This document shows positions 26,655-35,136 of a stretch of 64,000 nt of DNA, one piece after another. A program made the translations under genes and the position numbers. The stretch lies in NCBI RefSeq assembly GCF_947495325.1, contig NZ_CANLYK010000001.1, forward strand, positions 1,488,001 through 1,552,000. The letters are read 5' to 3'. The notes under the pieces are model-generated. The model was not told the origin of the DNA, made no database searches, and saw only the letters and a list, made by a program, of their open reading frames with translations. This DNA comes from an uncultured Allomuricauda sp. (GTDB taxonomy: Bacteria; Bacteroidota; Bacteroidia; Flavobacteriales; Flavobacteriaceae). Within the stretch, counting starts at the first letter, position 1. Each line of letters begins with the position of its first letter.

Positions 26655-27038
26655 CTACGAGTAATTAAAACAATCCTTGCAAATTCCCGAAATAACACAA
26701 TTTACCCCTTGCACTTCATATCCATTCGGAGCGTTGAAATTTACCGATAGGGGCAAACATTCAATAGTATTACATTGCGTACACCTAAAGTGAAAATGAT
26801 GTCCCGCTAAAGCTTTATCCTCACAATTTACACAAACAGCAAAATACTGCTTACCATCCTCTGCTACGATACGATGTAAAATACCATCTTCACAAAATCG
26901 GTTTAAAACTCGATAAATCGTTGCACGATTAATATCCGTAGTGATTTTCTGTTCAATAGCATCCGTGCTCATGGCTTTCCCGGCTTTTGTGAGAACTTCC
27001 AATACGGCTTCCTTGGTTGGAGTATTTCTTCTTTCCAT
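26655..27038 (-). CDS. Fur-family metal-dependent repressor
   Basis: The 127-residue protein has a winged helix (TDINRATIYRVLNRFCEDG) and a C-terminal metal-binding domain. That domain includes HHFHFRCTQCNTIECL and the CxxC-type pairs C-V-N-C and C-K-D-C. It may be Fur, Zur or PerR; four cysteines favour a structural zinc site. It is divergent from a TrxR-like flavoprotein gene. Two palindromes in between indicate that it represses both. Confidence 0.88.
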   Translation of the reverse strand: MERRNTPTKEAVLEVLTKAGKAMSTDAIEQKITTDINRATIYRVLNRFCEDGILHRIVAEDGKQYFAVCVNCEDKALAGHHFHFRCTQCNTIECLPLSVNFNAPNGYEVQGVNCVISGICKDCFNYS

Positions 27039-27043
27039 ATAAA

Positions 27044-27060
27044 ATGCGATTAAGTCGCAT
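27044..27060. promoter_or_regulatory. Fur-family operator A
   Basis: ATGCGA-TTAAG-TCGCAT is a perfect 6-bp inverted repeat with a 5-bp centre, just upstream of the repressor start codon. Confidence 0.55.
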
Positions 27061-27062
27061 TA

Positions 27063-27085
27063 TTAATGCGAATTAATTGCAATAA
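27063..27085. promoter_or_regulatory. Fur-family operator B overlapping the flavoprotein promoter
   Basis: A 23-bp imperfect palindrome, TTAATGCGAATTAATTGCAA plus TAA, keeps 20 of 23 positions symmetric or nearly so. It resembles TGCAA-type Fur/Zur boxes and covers the -33 TTG at 27077-27079. Confidence 0.6.
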
Positions 27086-27106
27086 TAAGATTTTTATTTA
27101 GTTTTG
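27077..27106 (+). promoter_or_regulatory. Promoter of the TrxR-like gene
   Basis: TTG at 27077-27079, a 19-bp spacer and TAGTTTTG at 27099-27106 match the Bacteroidetes consensus, 18 bp before the ATG at 27125. Confidence 0.65.
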
Positions 27107-27124
27107 TCCAAAAAGTTCGTAGTT

Positions 27125-28033
27125 ATGAATGACAATAAAGCTTTTGAAGTAATCATAATTGGTGGTAGTTACGCCGGACTTTCTGCTGCGATGGCTTTGG
27201 GTCGATCTTTGCGAAGTGTTTTGATCATAGACAGCGGTCTACCCTGTAACAGGCAAACACCCCATTCGCACAATTTTATTACGCATGACGGCAAAGCACC
27301 TCGTGTCATTTCCGAACAGGCAAAAAATCAAGTTTTGAAGTATAACACCGTAAAGATGGTGAACGACTTGGCCGTGCACGGAAAAAAAGTTGAAAATGGT
27401 TTTGAAATATCCACGGAATCCGGACAAAAGTTTCATGCCAATAAATTGATTTTTGCAACGGGCGTAAAGGATATAATGCCCGATATAAAAGGTTTTTCCG
27501 ATTGTTGGGGGATTTCCGTTATTCATTGTCCGTACTGCCATGGTTACGAGTTCAAAGGACAAAAAACGGGAATCATGGCCAATGGAAATACGGCATTTCA
27601 CGTCACCTCTTTGGTTAACAATCTAACAGATAATATTTCCATCTTGACCTCCGGAAAAAGTGATTTTACCTCTGAGCAATCCAGTAAGTTAAGCCAACAT
27701 AATATTCCAATTATTGAAAAAGAAGTTGCCGAATTGGAACATATAAATGGGCATATTAAAAACGTGCTATTTAAAGATGGAAGCAAAACCGGCTTCAAAG
27801 CAGTATATGCCCATATTCCTTTCAAACAGCATTCTGAAATTCCTGTTTCTTTAGGATGTGAACTGGCCAACCAAGGAATTCTCAAGGTAGATATGTCCCA
27901 AAAAACCAATATCCCTGGTATTTTTGCTTGTGGAGATAGCGCGAGTCCTTTGCGTTCCGTGTCATATGCTGTAGCTACCGGAACCATTGCAGGCGCGATG
28001 GCAAATATGGAATTAACCCAAGATAGATTTTAA
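27125..28033 (+). CDS. Thioredoxin-reductase-like NAD(P)/FAD oxidoreductase
   Basis: The 302-residue flavoprotein has an N-terminal FAD motif (IIIGGSYAGLSAAMAL), a redox pair in CPYCHGYE and a C-terminal FAD site (GIFACGDSASPLRSVS). It resembles thioredoxin reductase but lacks the usual CATC spacing context, so its partner may not be thioredoxin. Start at ATG 27125; a TTG at 27104 lies inside the promoter. It is followed 8 bp later by csaA and is under control of a Fur-family protein, suggesting a redox or metal stress role. Confidence 0.85.
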   Translation: MNDNKAFEVIIIGGSYAGLSAAMALGRSLRSVLIIDSGLPCNRQTPHSHNFITHDGKAPRVISEQAKNQVLKYNTVKMVNDLAVHGKKVENGFEISTESGQKFHANKLIFATGVKDIMPDIKGFSDCWGISVIHCPYCHGYEFKGQKTGIMANGNTAFHVTSLVNNLTDNISILTSGKSDFTSEQSSKLSQHNIPIIEKEVAELEHINGHIKNVLFKDGSKTGFKAVYAHIPFKQHSEIPVSLGCELANQGILKVDMSQKTNIPGIFACGDSASPLRSVSYAVATGTIAGAMANMELTQDRF

Positions 28034-28041
28034 AAAAAGAT

Positions 28042-28386
28042 ATGTTAGGAAATAATGTAATTCAGTGGGATGATTTTACCAAAGTTGAAATGAGAATCGG
28101 TACCGTAATTTCTTGTGAAGTTTTTGACAGCGCGAGAAAGCAAGCGTATAAAATGAACATCGATTTTGGAGAATTTGGAATTCGTAAAACTTCGGCCCAG
28201 ATAACTAAACTATATCGACCGGAAAATGTCATCGGAAAACAAGTTGTTGCGGTACTAAATTTTCCACCGAAGCAGATAGCCAACATGATGAGTGAATGCC
28301 TGGTCTTGGGAGGGGTCGGGGAAAATAATGAAGTTACCTTGATCCAGCCTGAAAGGACCACCAAAAACGGAACTAGAATTGGATAA
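28042..28386 (+). CDS. csaA: tRNA-binding protein CsaA
   Basis: The 114-residue protein is a single tRNA-binding OB-fold: WDDFTKVEMRIGTVISCEVF at the N-terminus and KQIANMMSECLVLG in the middle. It binds the elbow of tRNA and has been linked to protein export chaperoning. It lies 8 bp after the flavoprotein gene, so the two are co-transcribed. Confidence 0.92.
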   Translation: MLGNNVIQWDDFTKVEMRIGTVISCEVFDSARKQAYKMNIDFGEFGIRKTSAQITKLYRPENVIGKQVVAVLNFPPKQIANMMSECLVLGGVGENNEVTLIQPERTTKNGTRIG

Positions 28387-28449
28387 AATGTTGTTTAATC
28401 CAATAATTAAATAACTATTAAAAGCATTCCTGCTCTTGAACGTATATCA

Positions 28450-28477
28450 ACCTAGTTACTAGGTATATCATTTTTTT
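28450..28477 (+). terminator. Weak terminator between csaA and HxlR gene
   Basis: ACCTA-GTTAC-TAGGT is a 5-bp stem with tight loop, followed by ATATCA and a T-run. It overlaps the stop of the convergent HxlR gene. Confidence 0.4.
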
Positions 28478-28872
28478 CCCTTGGTTTTCTTGTAAATGGT
28501 ACGAAGTCTATCCTCCCAATCCACCGACCAATCGTAAAAACTGGACAATGGCTCCACAAGACTTTTTCCAAACTCGGTTAAGGTATATTCTACTCGTGGC
28601 GGCACTTCGGGATATACCTTTCGTGAGATCATTCCATATTTCAATAACGTTTTTAGTGTCTGTGACAACATTTTGGGTGAAATACCAATGACCTGTTTTT
28701 GTAAATCGCTATTTCGTTTTGTCCCTTGCATCAGTGTAGTTAAAATCAATAAAGTCCATTTATCCGCTATCAAAGCAAAGGATACTTGTATGATACAGTT
28801 CTCATCAAAAACGGTTCTGGCACTCAAAGATTCCAAATATGAAATTTTTTTTATTTTTTTTTCAGCCTCCAT
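28468..28872 (-). CDS. HxlR-family transcriptional regulator
   Basis: The 134-residue winged-helix protein has CIIQVSFALIADKWTLLILT, GISPKMLSQTLKTLLKYGMI and YTLTEFGKSL, all typical for HxlR/MarR-like regulators. It is divergent from an NTF2-like gene and an NmrA gene. A palindrome lies in the intergenic region. Such regulators often sense electrophiles or quinones. Confidence 0.9.
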   Translation of the reverse strand: MEAEKKIKKISYLESLSARTVFDENCIIQVSFALIADKWTLLILTTLMQGTKRNSDLQKQVIGISPKMLSQTLKTLLKYGMISRKVYPEVPPRVEYTLTEFGKSLVEPLSSFYDWSVDWEDRLRTIYKKTKGKK

Positions 28873-28928
28873 TACTATTGTTTATTCATTTACTACCCAA
28901 AAGTAAGCTATGCACTATTCAGTGCCCT

Positions 28929-28943
28929 CTTGTGCGATACAAG
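28929..28943. promoter_or_regulatory. Palindrome in HxlR intergenic region
   Basis: CTTGT-GCGAT-ACAAG has 5-bp arms. It overlaps the TTG (28930-28932) that stands 20 bp before TAAATTTG (28953-28960), a likely promoter of the rightward genes. Confidence 0.5.
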
Positions 28944-28960
28944 TATAGCACATAAATTTG
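28930..28960 (+). promoter_or_regulatory. Promoter of the NTF2-like operon
   Basis: TTG at 28930-28932, a 20-bp spacer and TAAATTTG at 28953-28960 fit the Bacteroidetes consensus, 32 bp before the ATG at 28993. Confidence 0.6.
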
Positions 28961-28992
28961 TGGAAATAAGTAGAAATTTAAAAAATAATACG

Positions 28993-29538
28993 ATGGAAAC
29001 AAAAACATTCAACCCGTTACTGGCAATATTGATCGCCGTATTTCTGACAACTACGTATTCGGTCCAGTCCCAAAAAGGACAAACCGAAACGAATAACAAG
29101 ACCTTGACTATAGATGAAGAAAAAATAGTTCAGAATCTATTGGAAGCCTTCAATCTGGGTACTGAAAACGTACTTGAGCTTTTTCATGAAGATGCCATTA
29201 TTGAATACCCTTATGCCCATTCACTCGGTACACCTTCCTCCCTGAATAAGACTCAGTATGGCAATTATTTGAAAGGTGCTCTTGCAAATATGCCTGATAT
29301 CGCCTTCTCGCAGGTGAAAAGCTATACGGCGCAAAATCATGTCGTATGGGCCGAATTCCATGGGGAAGTTGTTATCCCGTCGACAAAGCAGCTGTACAAA
29401 CAAGACTATGTCGCACGCATCATGCTAAAAAATGGGAAGATCATCCATTATAAAGAGTATTGGAACCCTCTGGCGGTATCCGCTATGGGAGACCATAAAG
29501 AGGTCAATAAAATGTTTAACGATAAATCAAAAAAGTAA
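28993..29538 (+). CDS. Secreted NTF2/SnoaL-like protein
   Basis: Start at ATG 28993 (METKTFNPLL), which places a signal peptide of about 27 residues first. The rest is a SnoaL/NTF2-type cone fold: VQNLLEAFNLGTENVLELFHEDA and later KIIHYKEYWNPL. Such proteins bind or isomerise small hydrophobic substrates. It lies 4 bp upstream of the NmrA-like gene and is controlled by the HxlR protein by inference. Confidence 0.8.
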   Translation: METKTFNPLLAILIAVFLTTTYSVQSQKGQTETNNKTLTIDEEKIVQNLLEAFNLGTENVLELFHEDAIIEYPYAHSLGTPSSLNKTQYGNYLKGALANMPDIAFSQVKSYTAQNHVVWAEFHGEVVIPSTKQLYKQDYVARIMLKNGKIIHYKEYWNPLAVSAMGDHKEVNKMFNDKSKK

Positions 29539-29542
29539 CATC

Positions 29543-30418
29543 ATGAAAATAGCAATCGGGGCTGCAGCAGGTAATGTAGGCAGCCGAATCGCAAAAAAAG
29601 TAGCATCAGCAGGTCATTCTGTTATATTATTAGGAAACAAGCTGGATGCTTTAGAAAATTTGAACATCCCAAATTCATCTTCGCACGAAGTGGATATGAG
29701 TAACACGGAACAGGTAGTTGCACACACAAAAGGGGCAGATGCGCTATTCTGGCTTGTACCTCCAGCACTTGGGGTTACAAGTTTAAAAGCGTGGTATGAT
29801 GACATTATCGCTGCCGGCGTAGCAGCCGTAACAGAGAATAATATACCTCGTGTGGTTGCCATTTCTTCCCTAGGTGCCGGAGCTTCCGATAGCCTGGGAA
29901 CGGTAACTTATGTAGGTACTATGGAAAGAGCTTTCAAAGAGGTGGCATCCAATGTGGTTTTTTTGAGACCTGGCTATTTTATGGAAAACTTCTTATTACA
30001 AAAGAACGACATCCTTGAAAAAGGTTATTTCTCCTTTCCTTATGCTACGGATCATGATATTCCTTTTATCAGTGCTGATGATATTGGGGATATAGCCGCG
30101 GAATACCTTGTAGATAAGCATTGGGCCGGGCAATGGGCCAGAAATATTATGGGGCCGCGCAACATTACCTTACAGGAAGCGGCAGATATCTTTTCAGCGG
30201 AGTTGCAGCAGGAGGTTGTATACAAGCAAGTGACCTATGGTGATATAAAAAATCAATTCGCCGAGTTTGGTGCCAATGATATCGTACAGAAAGAATTGGT
30301 CGACCTTTATAGGGCTTTGGGAGATCCCGGTGGTGCCTATGCGACACCTCGAACATTCGAGGCCCATACGCCAACAACCCTTGCGGACTTGATTCGAAAT
30401 AAGTTTATTTCAAAATAA
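29543..30418 (+). CDS. NmrA-family NAD(P)H-binding protein
   Basis: The 291-residue Rossmann protein starts MKIAIGAAAGNVGSRIAKK. It fits the NmrA/NAD(P)H-binding atypical SDR family (VVAISSLGAGASDS, FLRPGYFMENFLL). It probably reduces a quinone or senses NAD(P)H. Start chosen at ATG 29543; the longer frame from 29432 runs inside the previous gene. It forms an operon with the NTF2-like gene. Confidence 0.88.
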   Translation: MKIAIGAAAGNVGSRIAKKVASAGHSVILLGNKLDALENLNIPNSSSHEVDMSNTEQVVAHTKGADALFWLVPPALGVTSLKAWYDDIIAAGVAAVTENNIPRVVAISSLGAGASDSLGTVTYVGTMERAFKEVASNVVFLRPGYFMENFLLQKNDILEKGYFSFPYATDHDIPFISADDIGDIAAEYLVDKHWAGQWARNIMGPRNITLQEAADIFSAELQQEVVYKQVTYGDIKNQFAEFGANDIVQKELVDLYRALGDPGGAYATPRTFEAHTPTTLADLIRNKFISK

Positions 30419-30482
30419 TCGATTTATAGAGTTGTCTTGAAAAATAAAGGTTACGAATAAACCACAAAGAGTGGAAAAGCAG

Positions 30483-30514
30483 GCGAGTTTCAAAATGAAG
30501 CTCGCTTCTTTTTT
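30483..30514 (+). terminator. Terminator after the NmrA-like gene
   Basis: GCGAGTTTCA pairs with TGAAGCTCGC (one mismatch) around a 3-nt A loop, followed by a T-rich tail. Confidence 0.75.
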
Positions 30515-30983
30515 GAAACAAGGCGAAACTTTGTAAGGAAGGGCAATACCAATTCTGTCAAGACCGCATAAAGCAAAGCTCTATTTAGAAAGGCAAAGCC
30601 AATTCAAAAATCAAACACTTCCTGATATAGTTTGTTAATTAGTTTAGTATTTGCGACATCTACAATAATTCGACTCTAAAAATATTTAGTTTCATCTTTT
30701 ATTATAAACTTTAAAAAATATTAAATTAATAAGGTGTATGTTTTGCATTGAGCCTAAAGGTGCTCTCTACCAGCAAGGGTCCAAATCTTATTGAAACTAT
30801 ATCAAGAACGGTGACCAATTATTAATCAATCATCAATATAGGGTGAGAAATATTATGCATTCAACAAAAGAGGCAAAAAAAGTATTGTCATTAGCGTCTT
30901 TTTAGGTGGTAAAAGATTCGCACCAACATTAATTTTAGCTCAGACCAAATTTAATCCCGAAAATTGAAAATCATTCAACCAAT
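30515..30983. other. Region before the polysaccharide locus
   Basis: No gene is seen. The right part holds a 42-bp element (30873-30914) shared with 44933-44974. The rest is AT-rich sequence without a recognised RNA or consensus promoter. Confidence 0.55.
30873..30914 (+). promoter_or_regulatory. Shared 42-bp element, copy 1
   Basis: The element has the form GCAAAAAAAGTAT, 13 variable bp, then TTTTTAGGT(G)GTAAAA. It ends 69 bp before the ATG of the sulfatase remnant. The second copy matches at 32 of 42 positions with no gaps. Confidence 0.6.
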
Positions 30984-31217
30984 ATGTTTAAAAAATTAAA
31001 GCCTCAGGTTCTTTTTGCTTTTTTGTTGGTATTTGCATGCAGGGAAAACCCAAAAGTTTCTGAGATAGAAGAGCACAAAGAGAATCGTCCAAGCATCGTT
31101 TTTATCCTAGTGGATGATTTAGGGTATTCAGATGTTGGTTATATGGGATATCAAAATAATATCAACACCCCAAACATTGAAAAATTGGCAAGAAGAGGTA
31201 GGTGCTTAGGTGCCTAG
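30984..31217 (+). pseudogene. Truncated sulfatase (N-terminal 77 aa only)
   Basis: The reading frame encodes a lipoprotein signal (lipobox VFAC) and the start of an S1-type sulfatase (SIVFILVDDLGYSDVGYMGY, INTPNIEKLARRG). It then breaks into GRCLGA and a stop. The C-x-P-S-R active site and the remaining about 400 residues are missing. The break is followed by TAGGTGCTTAGGTGCCTAG, a partly repeated stretch that may mark a deletion joint. The GH97 gene begins 36 bp later, so it now uses the promoter of the lost sulfatase. Confidence 0.8.
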
Positions 31218-31253
31218 ACAACAGAAACAAGATATTTACCAATTATTAGAAAT

Positions 31254-33200
31254 ATGGAACTAAAAAAGAAATTCTTTTTAATCTTGACGGTAGTCATGCT
31301 ACTTCAGGGCTGCAATCAAAAAGAAAACACCTTTCAAATCAATTCACCAAATGATAAAATAGTTGTGGTTATACATAATTTGGAGGGGAAGATCACATAT
31401 TCCTTGCTATCAATGGGAGATACTTTGGTCAAACCTTCAGAGCTTTCCATTTTTCCAGATAAGTCGGCCAAAATCAAGGCAGTCCAAAATAGGTCTGAAA
31501 ACAGCAATTGGAAACCTACTTGGGGACAGTTCAGTGAATTTAATGACAACTATAATGAATTGATGCTGGATGTAGAATACGATCAAGTTAAAACGAAACT
31601 CTATGTGCGTTTGTACGATCAGGGAGTTGGCCTTCGATATGAAATAGAAGACTATAAGGAAGAAGATCAGGCTACATTTTTATGCCAGTACCGATTGAAT
31701 AATGGTCAGGTTATCTATTCCGCAAACAGGGAGCATGAACCTTTAGGCCCCTTGGAATTGGATGAATATAAAAAAGCAGTGATGCCCAATGCTAAAGAAG
31801 CGCATAATACAGTAGGAGAAAAACTGAAAATTTACATTCCTATTATAGTGGAACAGCCCAATACGCCATACCTATCACTTTTGGAATCAGATCTGTTTTC
31901 TGCGAAAGGATTTGAGTCGATGAAAATCGGCTATGACAAAGAAAGAGGTTCGTTGGTTTCTTCGCACAAAACAAAGTTGGAAAGTGGCAAACTGATTACT
32001 CCATGGCGAGTGATTTTGGTCAATGATAAAATCGGGGACCTGGTGGTCAACCCAGTTACCATGAATCTTGCTGCACCATTGGCTTTGGAAGACGATTCCT
32101 GGGTTAAACCCGGAATAACGCTATGGGACTGGCGGGTGCACGGTTACACCGCGGATGATGGATTTCAGTACGGAATTACCACGGAGAGCTACAAACGCTT
32201 CATTGATTTTCAAAAGGAGATGGGCATAGGGTACTTCTTAATTGATGACTTCTGGTACAAACATGTATCAAAAGGTCATTTTGAGCTTTCTGATCATTTG
32301 AACTTGCAAGAAGTCATAGACTATGCCAATGACATGGGTACAGATCTTTTGCTTTATTATGACAATAGGCATGGTTCGTATGGTGATGACGAGCTTTTTC
32401 CATACTACGAATCACTGGGAATGAAGGGAATGAAGTATGGATTTATGGGTGACAATGCCAAGTTCACCAGGATGGCTGTCCAAAAAGGCGCAGAAAGTCA
32501 TTTACTTATGGATTTTCATGATGGCCCAGTACCGATGACAGGAATTGAAAGGACATACCCCAATGCGGTTTCCAAAGAGTATTGCCATGCACAGCAAGAT
32601 AGGCGTGCGGCATTCACGCCGGAAGCCTTTGTGAAAATGGCACTGATAAATGCAATACAGGGTCCATTGGATATGAATAATGGAGCCTTTGACCTAACCG
32701 GAATTAACAGAGGTGAACGGGAAAAAGGACCAAGAGAACAAGGCTCCTATATATCCACAGTGACCTCAGAAGCCGCTAGAACCTTGATCATTTATGCGGG
32801 CCTTGTATGTATTACCGATGCACCGGAAGCTTATATGGAAAAAGCCGACTTGTTCGAGTTCATCCAAAAATTACCCATTGGAAAATGGGACAAAAGTCTT
32901 GTTTTAAATGCTAAAATGGGAGAATATATTACAACGGCCAGAAGTCATAATGGTGAGTGGTTTGTAGGCTCTGTACATGACCAAAAAGGTGGTATCCTGA
33001 ACATACCTCTTGACTTTCTTGAAGATGGTGTGGCATACGATGTCACCTATTATGAAGATACGGATGAAACACATTGTATTACCAATCCAGAAGCATATCA
33101 GGTAAGGACTGGAATCACTAAAAAAGGTGATGTTGTTATAGCTAAAATGGCTCCTGGAGGTGGTCATTGTATGTGGATCAGACCTTCAACAACTAAGTAA
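31254..33200 (+). CDS. Glycoside hydrolase family 97
   Basis: The 648-residue lipoprotein (lipobox LLQGC, Cys20) has the GH97 layout: an N-terminal beta-sandwich (about residues 25-270), a TIM barrel with WDWRVHGYT and IGYFLIDDFWY, and a C-terminal sheet domain. Family members act on alpha-glucosides (inverting) or alpha-galactosides (retaining). The segment after strand 4 reads MKYGFMGD (Gly396), where I recall an Asp nucleophile in retaining members. A D-F-H-D423-G motif stands where other GH97 have HEP or HGA. The mechanism and substrate cannot be assigned. It is transcribed with the truncated sulfatase upstream. Confidence 0.85.
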   Translation: MELKKKFFLILTVVMLLQGCNQKENTFQINSPNDKIVVVIHNLEGKITYSLLSMGDTLVKPSELSIFPDKSAKIKAVQNRSENSNWKPTWGQFSEFNDNYNELMLDVEYDQVKTKLYVRLYDQGVGLRYEIEDYKEEDQATFLCQYRLNNGQVIYSANREHEPLGPLELDEYKKAVMPNAKEAHNTVGEKLKIYIPIIVEQPNTPYLSLLESDLFSAKGFESMKIGYDKERGSLVSSHKTKLESGKLITPWRVILVNDKIGDLVVNPVTMNLAAPLALEDDSWVKPGITLWDWRVHGYTADDGFQYGITTESYKRFIDFQKEMGIGYFLIDDFWYKHVSKGHFELSDHLNLQEVIDYANDMGTDLLLYYDNRHGSYGDDELFPYYESLGMKGMKYGFMGDNAKFTRMAVQKGAESHLLMDFHDGPVPMTGIERTYPNAVSKEYCHAQQDRRAAFTPEAFVKMALINAIQGPLDMNNGAFDLTGINRGEREKGPREQGSYISTVTSEAARTLIIYAGLVCITDAPEAYMEKADLFEFIQKLPIGKWDKSLVLNAKMGEYITTARSHNGEWFVGSVHDQKGGILNIPLDFLEDGVAYDVTYYEDTDETHCITNPEAYQVRTGITKKGDVVIAKMAPGGGHCMWIRPSTTK

Positions 33201-33210
33201 AAACAATCAA

Positions 33211-34818
33211 GTGAATACAACCAACAAAACATTAATCAATCTTGCTTTAGGTCTTTTGTTATTATGTTCCTGTAAGAAGGCCCAAAAAACTGTTGAAAAT
33301 ATTAAAAAGCCCAATATTCTTTTTATTGTGGTTGACGATTTAGGCTACGCTGATTTGGGGGTAATGGGAAGTGAATACTATGAGACTCCCAACATAGACA
33401 ACTTGGTGGATAAGAGTACTGTTTTCACCAATGGTTACGCCACTTGTGCCGTTTGCACTCCTTCAAGGGCAAGCCTGCTCAACGGACAGTTTACCGCAAG
33501 ACATGGACTTACACAGTATGATGGTGCTAAATCTGGTCAACTGTGGAAAGCCCTGAACCGCCACACAAAATTGTTGCCCCCAGAATTTAATCATCATCTG
33601 GATCAAGCTGATATTGTCTTACCTGAGGTTTTAAAGGATAATGGCTATGTTACGTTCTTTGCAGGCAAATGGCATTTGGGGAGTGAAAAAAACCAATCAT
33701 TACCCACAAACCATGGGTTTGATATTAATCAAGGGGGTTATGAAAGGGGCGGCCCATACAGTGGAGGTTATTTCTCTCCCTTCAATAATCCCTATATGCA
33801 AGATGATGAAGGTGAACAGGGAATGTCAATGTCCATGAAGTTGGCCAAAGAAACTTCCAAATTCATCCATGCGCAAAAAGATTCCACTTTTTTGGCCTAT
33901 CTCTCGTTTTATGCGGTACATTCTCCCATACAGACAAGCCAGGCCAAATGGAAAAAATATAGGGATAAAGCCGATAGCATGGGTATTGCTGAAAAAGGAT
34001 TTGAGATGGAAAGGGTACTGCCAGCAAGAAAATATCAAGACAATCCAGTATATGCAGGTTTGATAGAACAGGTAGACGAAGCTGTAGGCAGTGTGCTCAA
34101 TACGTTGAAGGAACTGGGATTGGAAAAGAACACCATAGTGGTGTTTACTTCGGATAATGGCGGCGTTACTTCCGGCGATAATTACTCCTCCAATATGCTA
34201 CAGTTGAGAGGAGGAAAAGGGTATCAATGGGAGGGTGGTATTCGTGTCCCTTACTTCATCCATGTGCCCTGGATGGAACAAAAAAGAAGGAATGCAGTGC
34301 CCGTATCGGGCGCAGACCTATTCCCTACACTATTGGATCTTGCCGATATTCCACTATTGCCAGAGGCCCATGCAGATGGTAAAAGCCTTGAGCCTCTTTT
34401 AAAGGGTGATACCATAGAAGAACGTTCGTTATATTGGCATTACCCCCACTATGGCAATCAGGGTGGTGAACCAGTTTCCATTATTCGCAAAGGTGATTGG
34501 AAGCTCATACACTATTGGGAAGATAACCGTCAAGAGTTATATAACTTGAAGAATGATTTAAGCGAACGAAATAACACTTTAATGGAAAATGAAACCTTGG
34601 CCCTTGGAATGAAAAAAGAGTTGATGGATTGGCTAAAAGAAATGGATACGCATTATGCGCAGGTAGATACGGAATGGGATGAAGAAGCTAGACATGAGCG
34701 CTTAGAAAGCCATAAGAATATTTTGATGCCAAGATTGGAAAATCAACGTCAGAAAATGTTATCACCAGATTGGAAACCCAATGAAGATTGGTGGGGTAGC
34801 GCTATAACAAAGGAATAG
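33211..34818 (+). CDS. Sulfatase (S1 family), C82 active site
   Basis: The 535-residue lipoprotein sulfatase starts at GTG 33211 (11 bp after the GH97 stop); an earlier ATG at 33160 lies inside GH97. A lipobox LLCSC precedes KPNILFIVVDDLGYADLG. The catalytic Cys82 sits in C-T-P-S-R-A, to be turned into formylglycine. Metal and sulfate ligands include HLGSEK (GKWHLG) and TSDNGG. It removes sulfate esters from an algal glycan in the envelope. Confidence 0.93.
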   Translation: MNTTNKTLINLALGLLLLCSCKKAQKTVENIKKPNILFIVVDDLGYADLGVMGSEYYETPNIDNLVDKSTVFTNGYATCAVCTPSRASLLNGQFTARHGLTQYDGAKSGQLWKALNRHTKLLPPEFNHHLDQADIVLPEVLKDNGYVTFFAGKWHLGSEKNQSLPTNHGFDINQGGYERGGPYSGGYFSPFNNPYMQDDEGEQGMSMSMKLAKETSKFIHAQKDSTFLAYLSFYAVHSPIQTSQAKWKKYRDKADSMGIAEKGFEMERVLPARKYQDNPVYAGLIEQVDEAVGSVLNTLKELGLEKNTIVVFTSDNGGVTSGDNYSSNMLQLRGGKGYQWEGGIRVPYFIHVPWMEQKRRNAVPVSGADLFPTLLDLADIPLLPEAHADGKSLEPLLKGDTIEERSLYWHYPHYGNQGGEPVSIIRKGDWKLIHYWEDNRQELYNLKNDLSERNNTLMENETLALGMKKELMDWLKEMDTHYAQVDTEWDEEARHERLESHKNILMPRLENQRQKMLSPDWKPNEDWWGSAITKE

Positions 34819-34851
34819 CTCCATTCACAAACCCTTTTTGTAGTGCATAAA

Positions 34852-35088
34852 ATGAAACAGAAAAAATCGGTATCCCTCCTTAATCTAATACTGCTGACCT
34901 TGTCAGTACAAGGCCTTGATAATGCCCATAGAATGTCCTGTGACGCTCCCGTGAGTGAATATCTGGCAGAAGATCCAAGGGAAAGGGAACAGGCTTTTGG
35001 CTACTTGGTGCCAGATGACACGTTAGTTGATGCTCCATACATTATTCACTTGCTTCCAGCCCTTCATAAGACATGGAAACATAACTGA
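34852..35088 (+). CDS. Small secreted protein or gene remnant (78 aa)
   Basis: The frame starts MKQKKSVSLLNLILLTLS, a likely signal peptide, then has about 55 polar residues (APVSEYLAEDPREREQAFGY) and stops. No family is recognised. The short length, its place between two sulfatase genes and the relics nearby suggest that it is what remains of a longer gene. Confidence 0.35.
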   Translation: MKQKKSVSLLNLILLTLSVQGLDNAHRMSCDAPVSEYLAEDPREREQAFGYLVPDDTLVDAPYIIHLLPALHKTWKHN

Positions 35089-35136
35089 TAATAAGTAATG
35101 AAGAAATTTGTATTGGAATTTTAAGCTGGAAAAACT

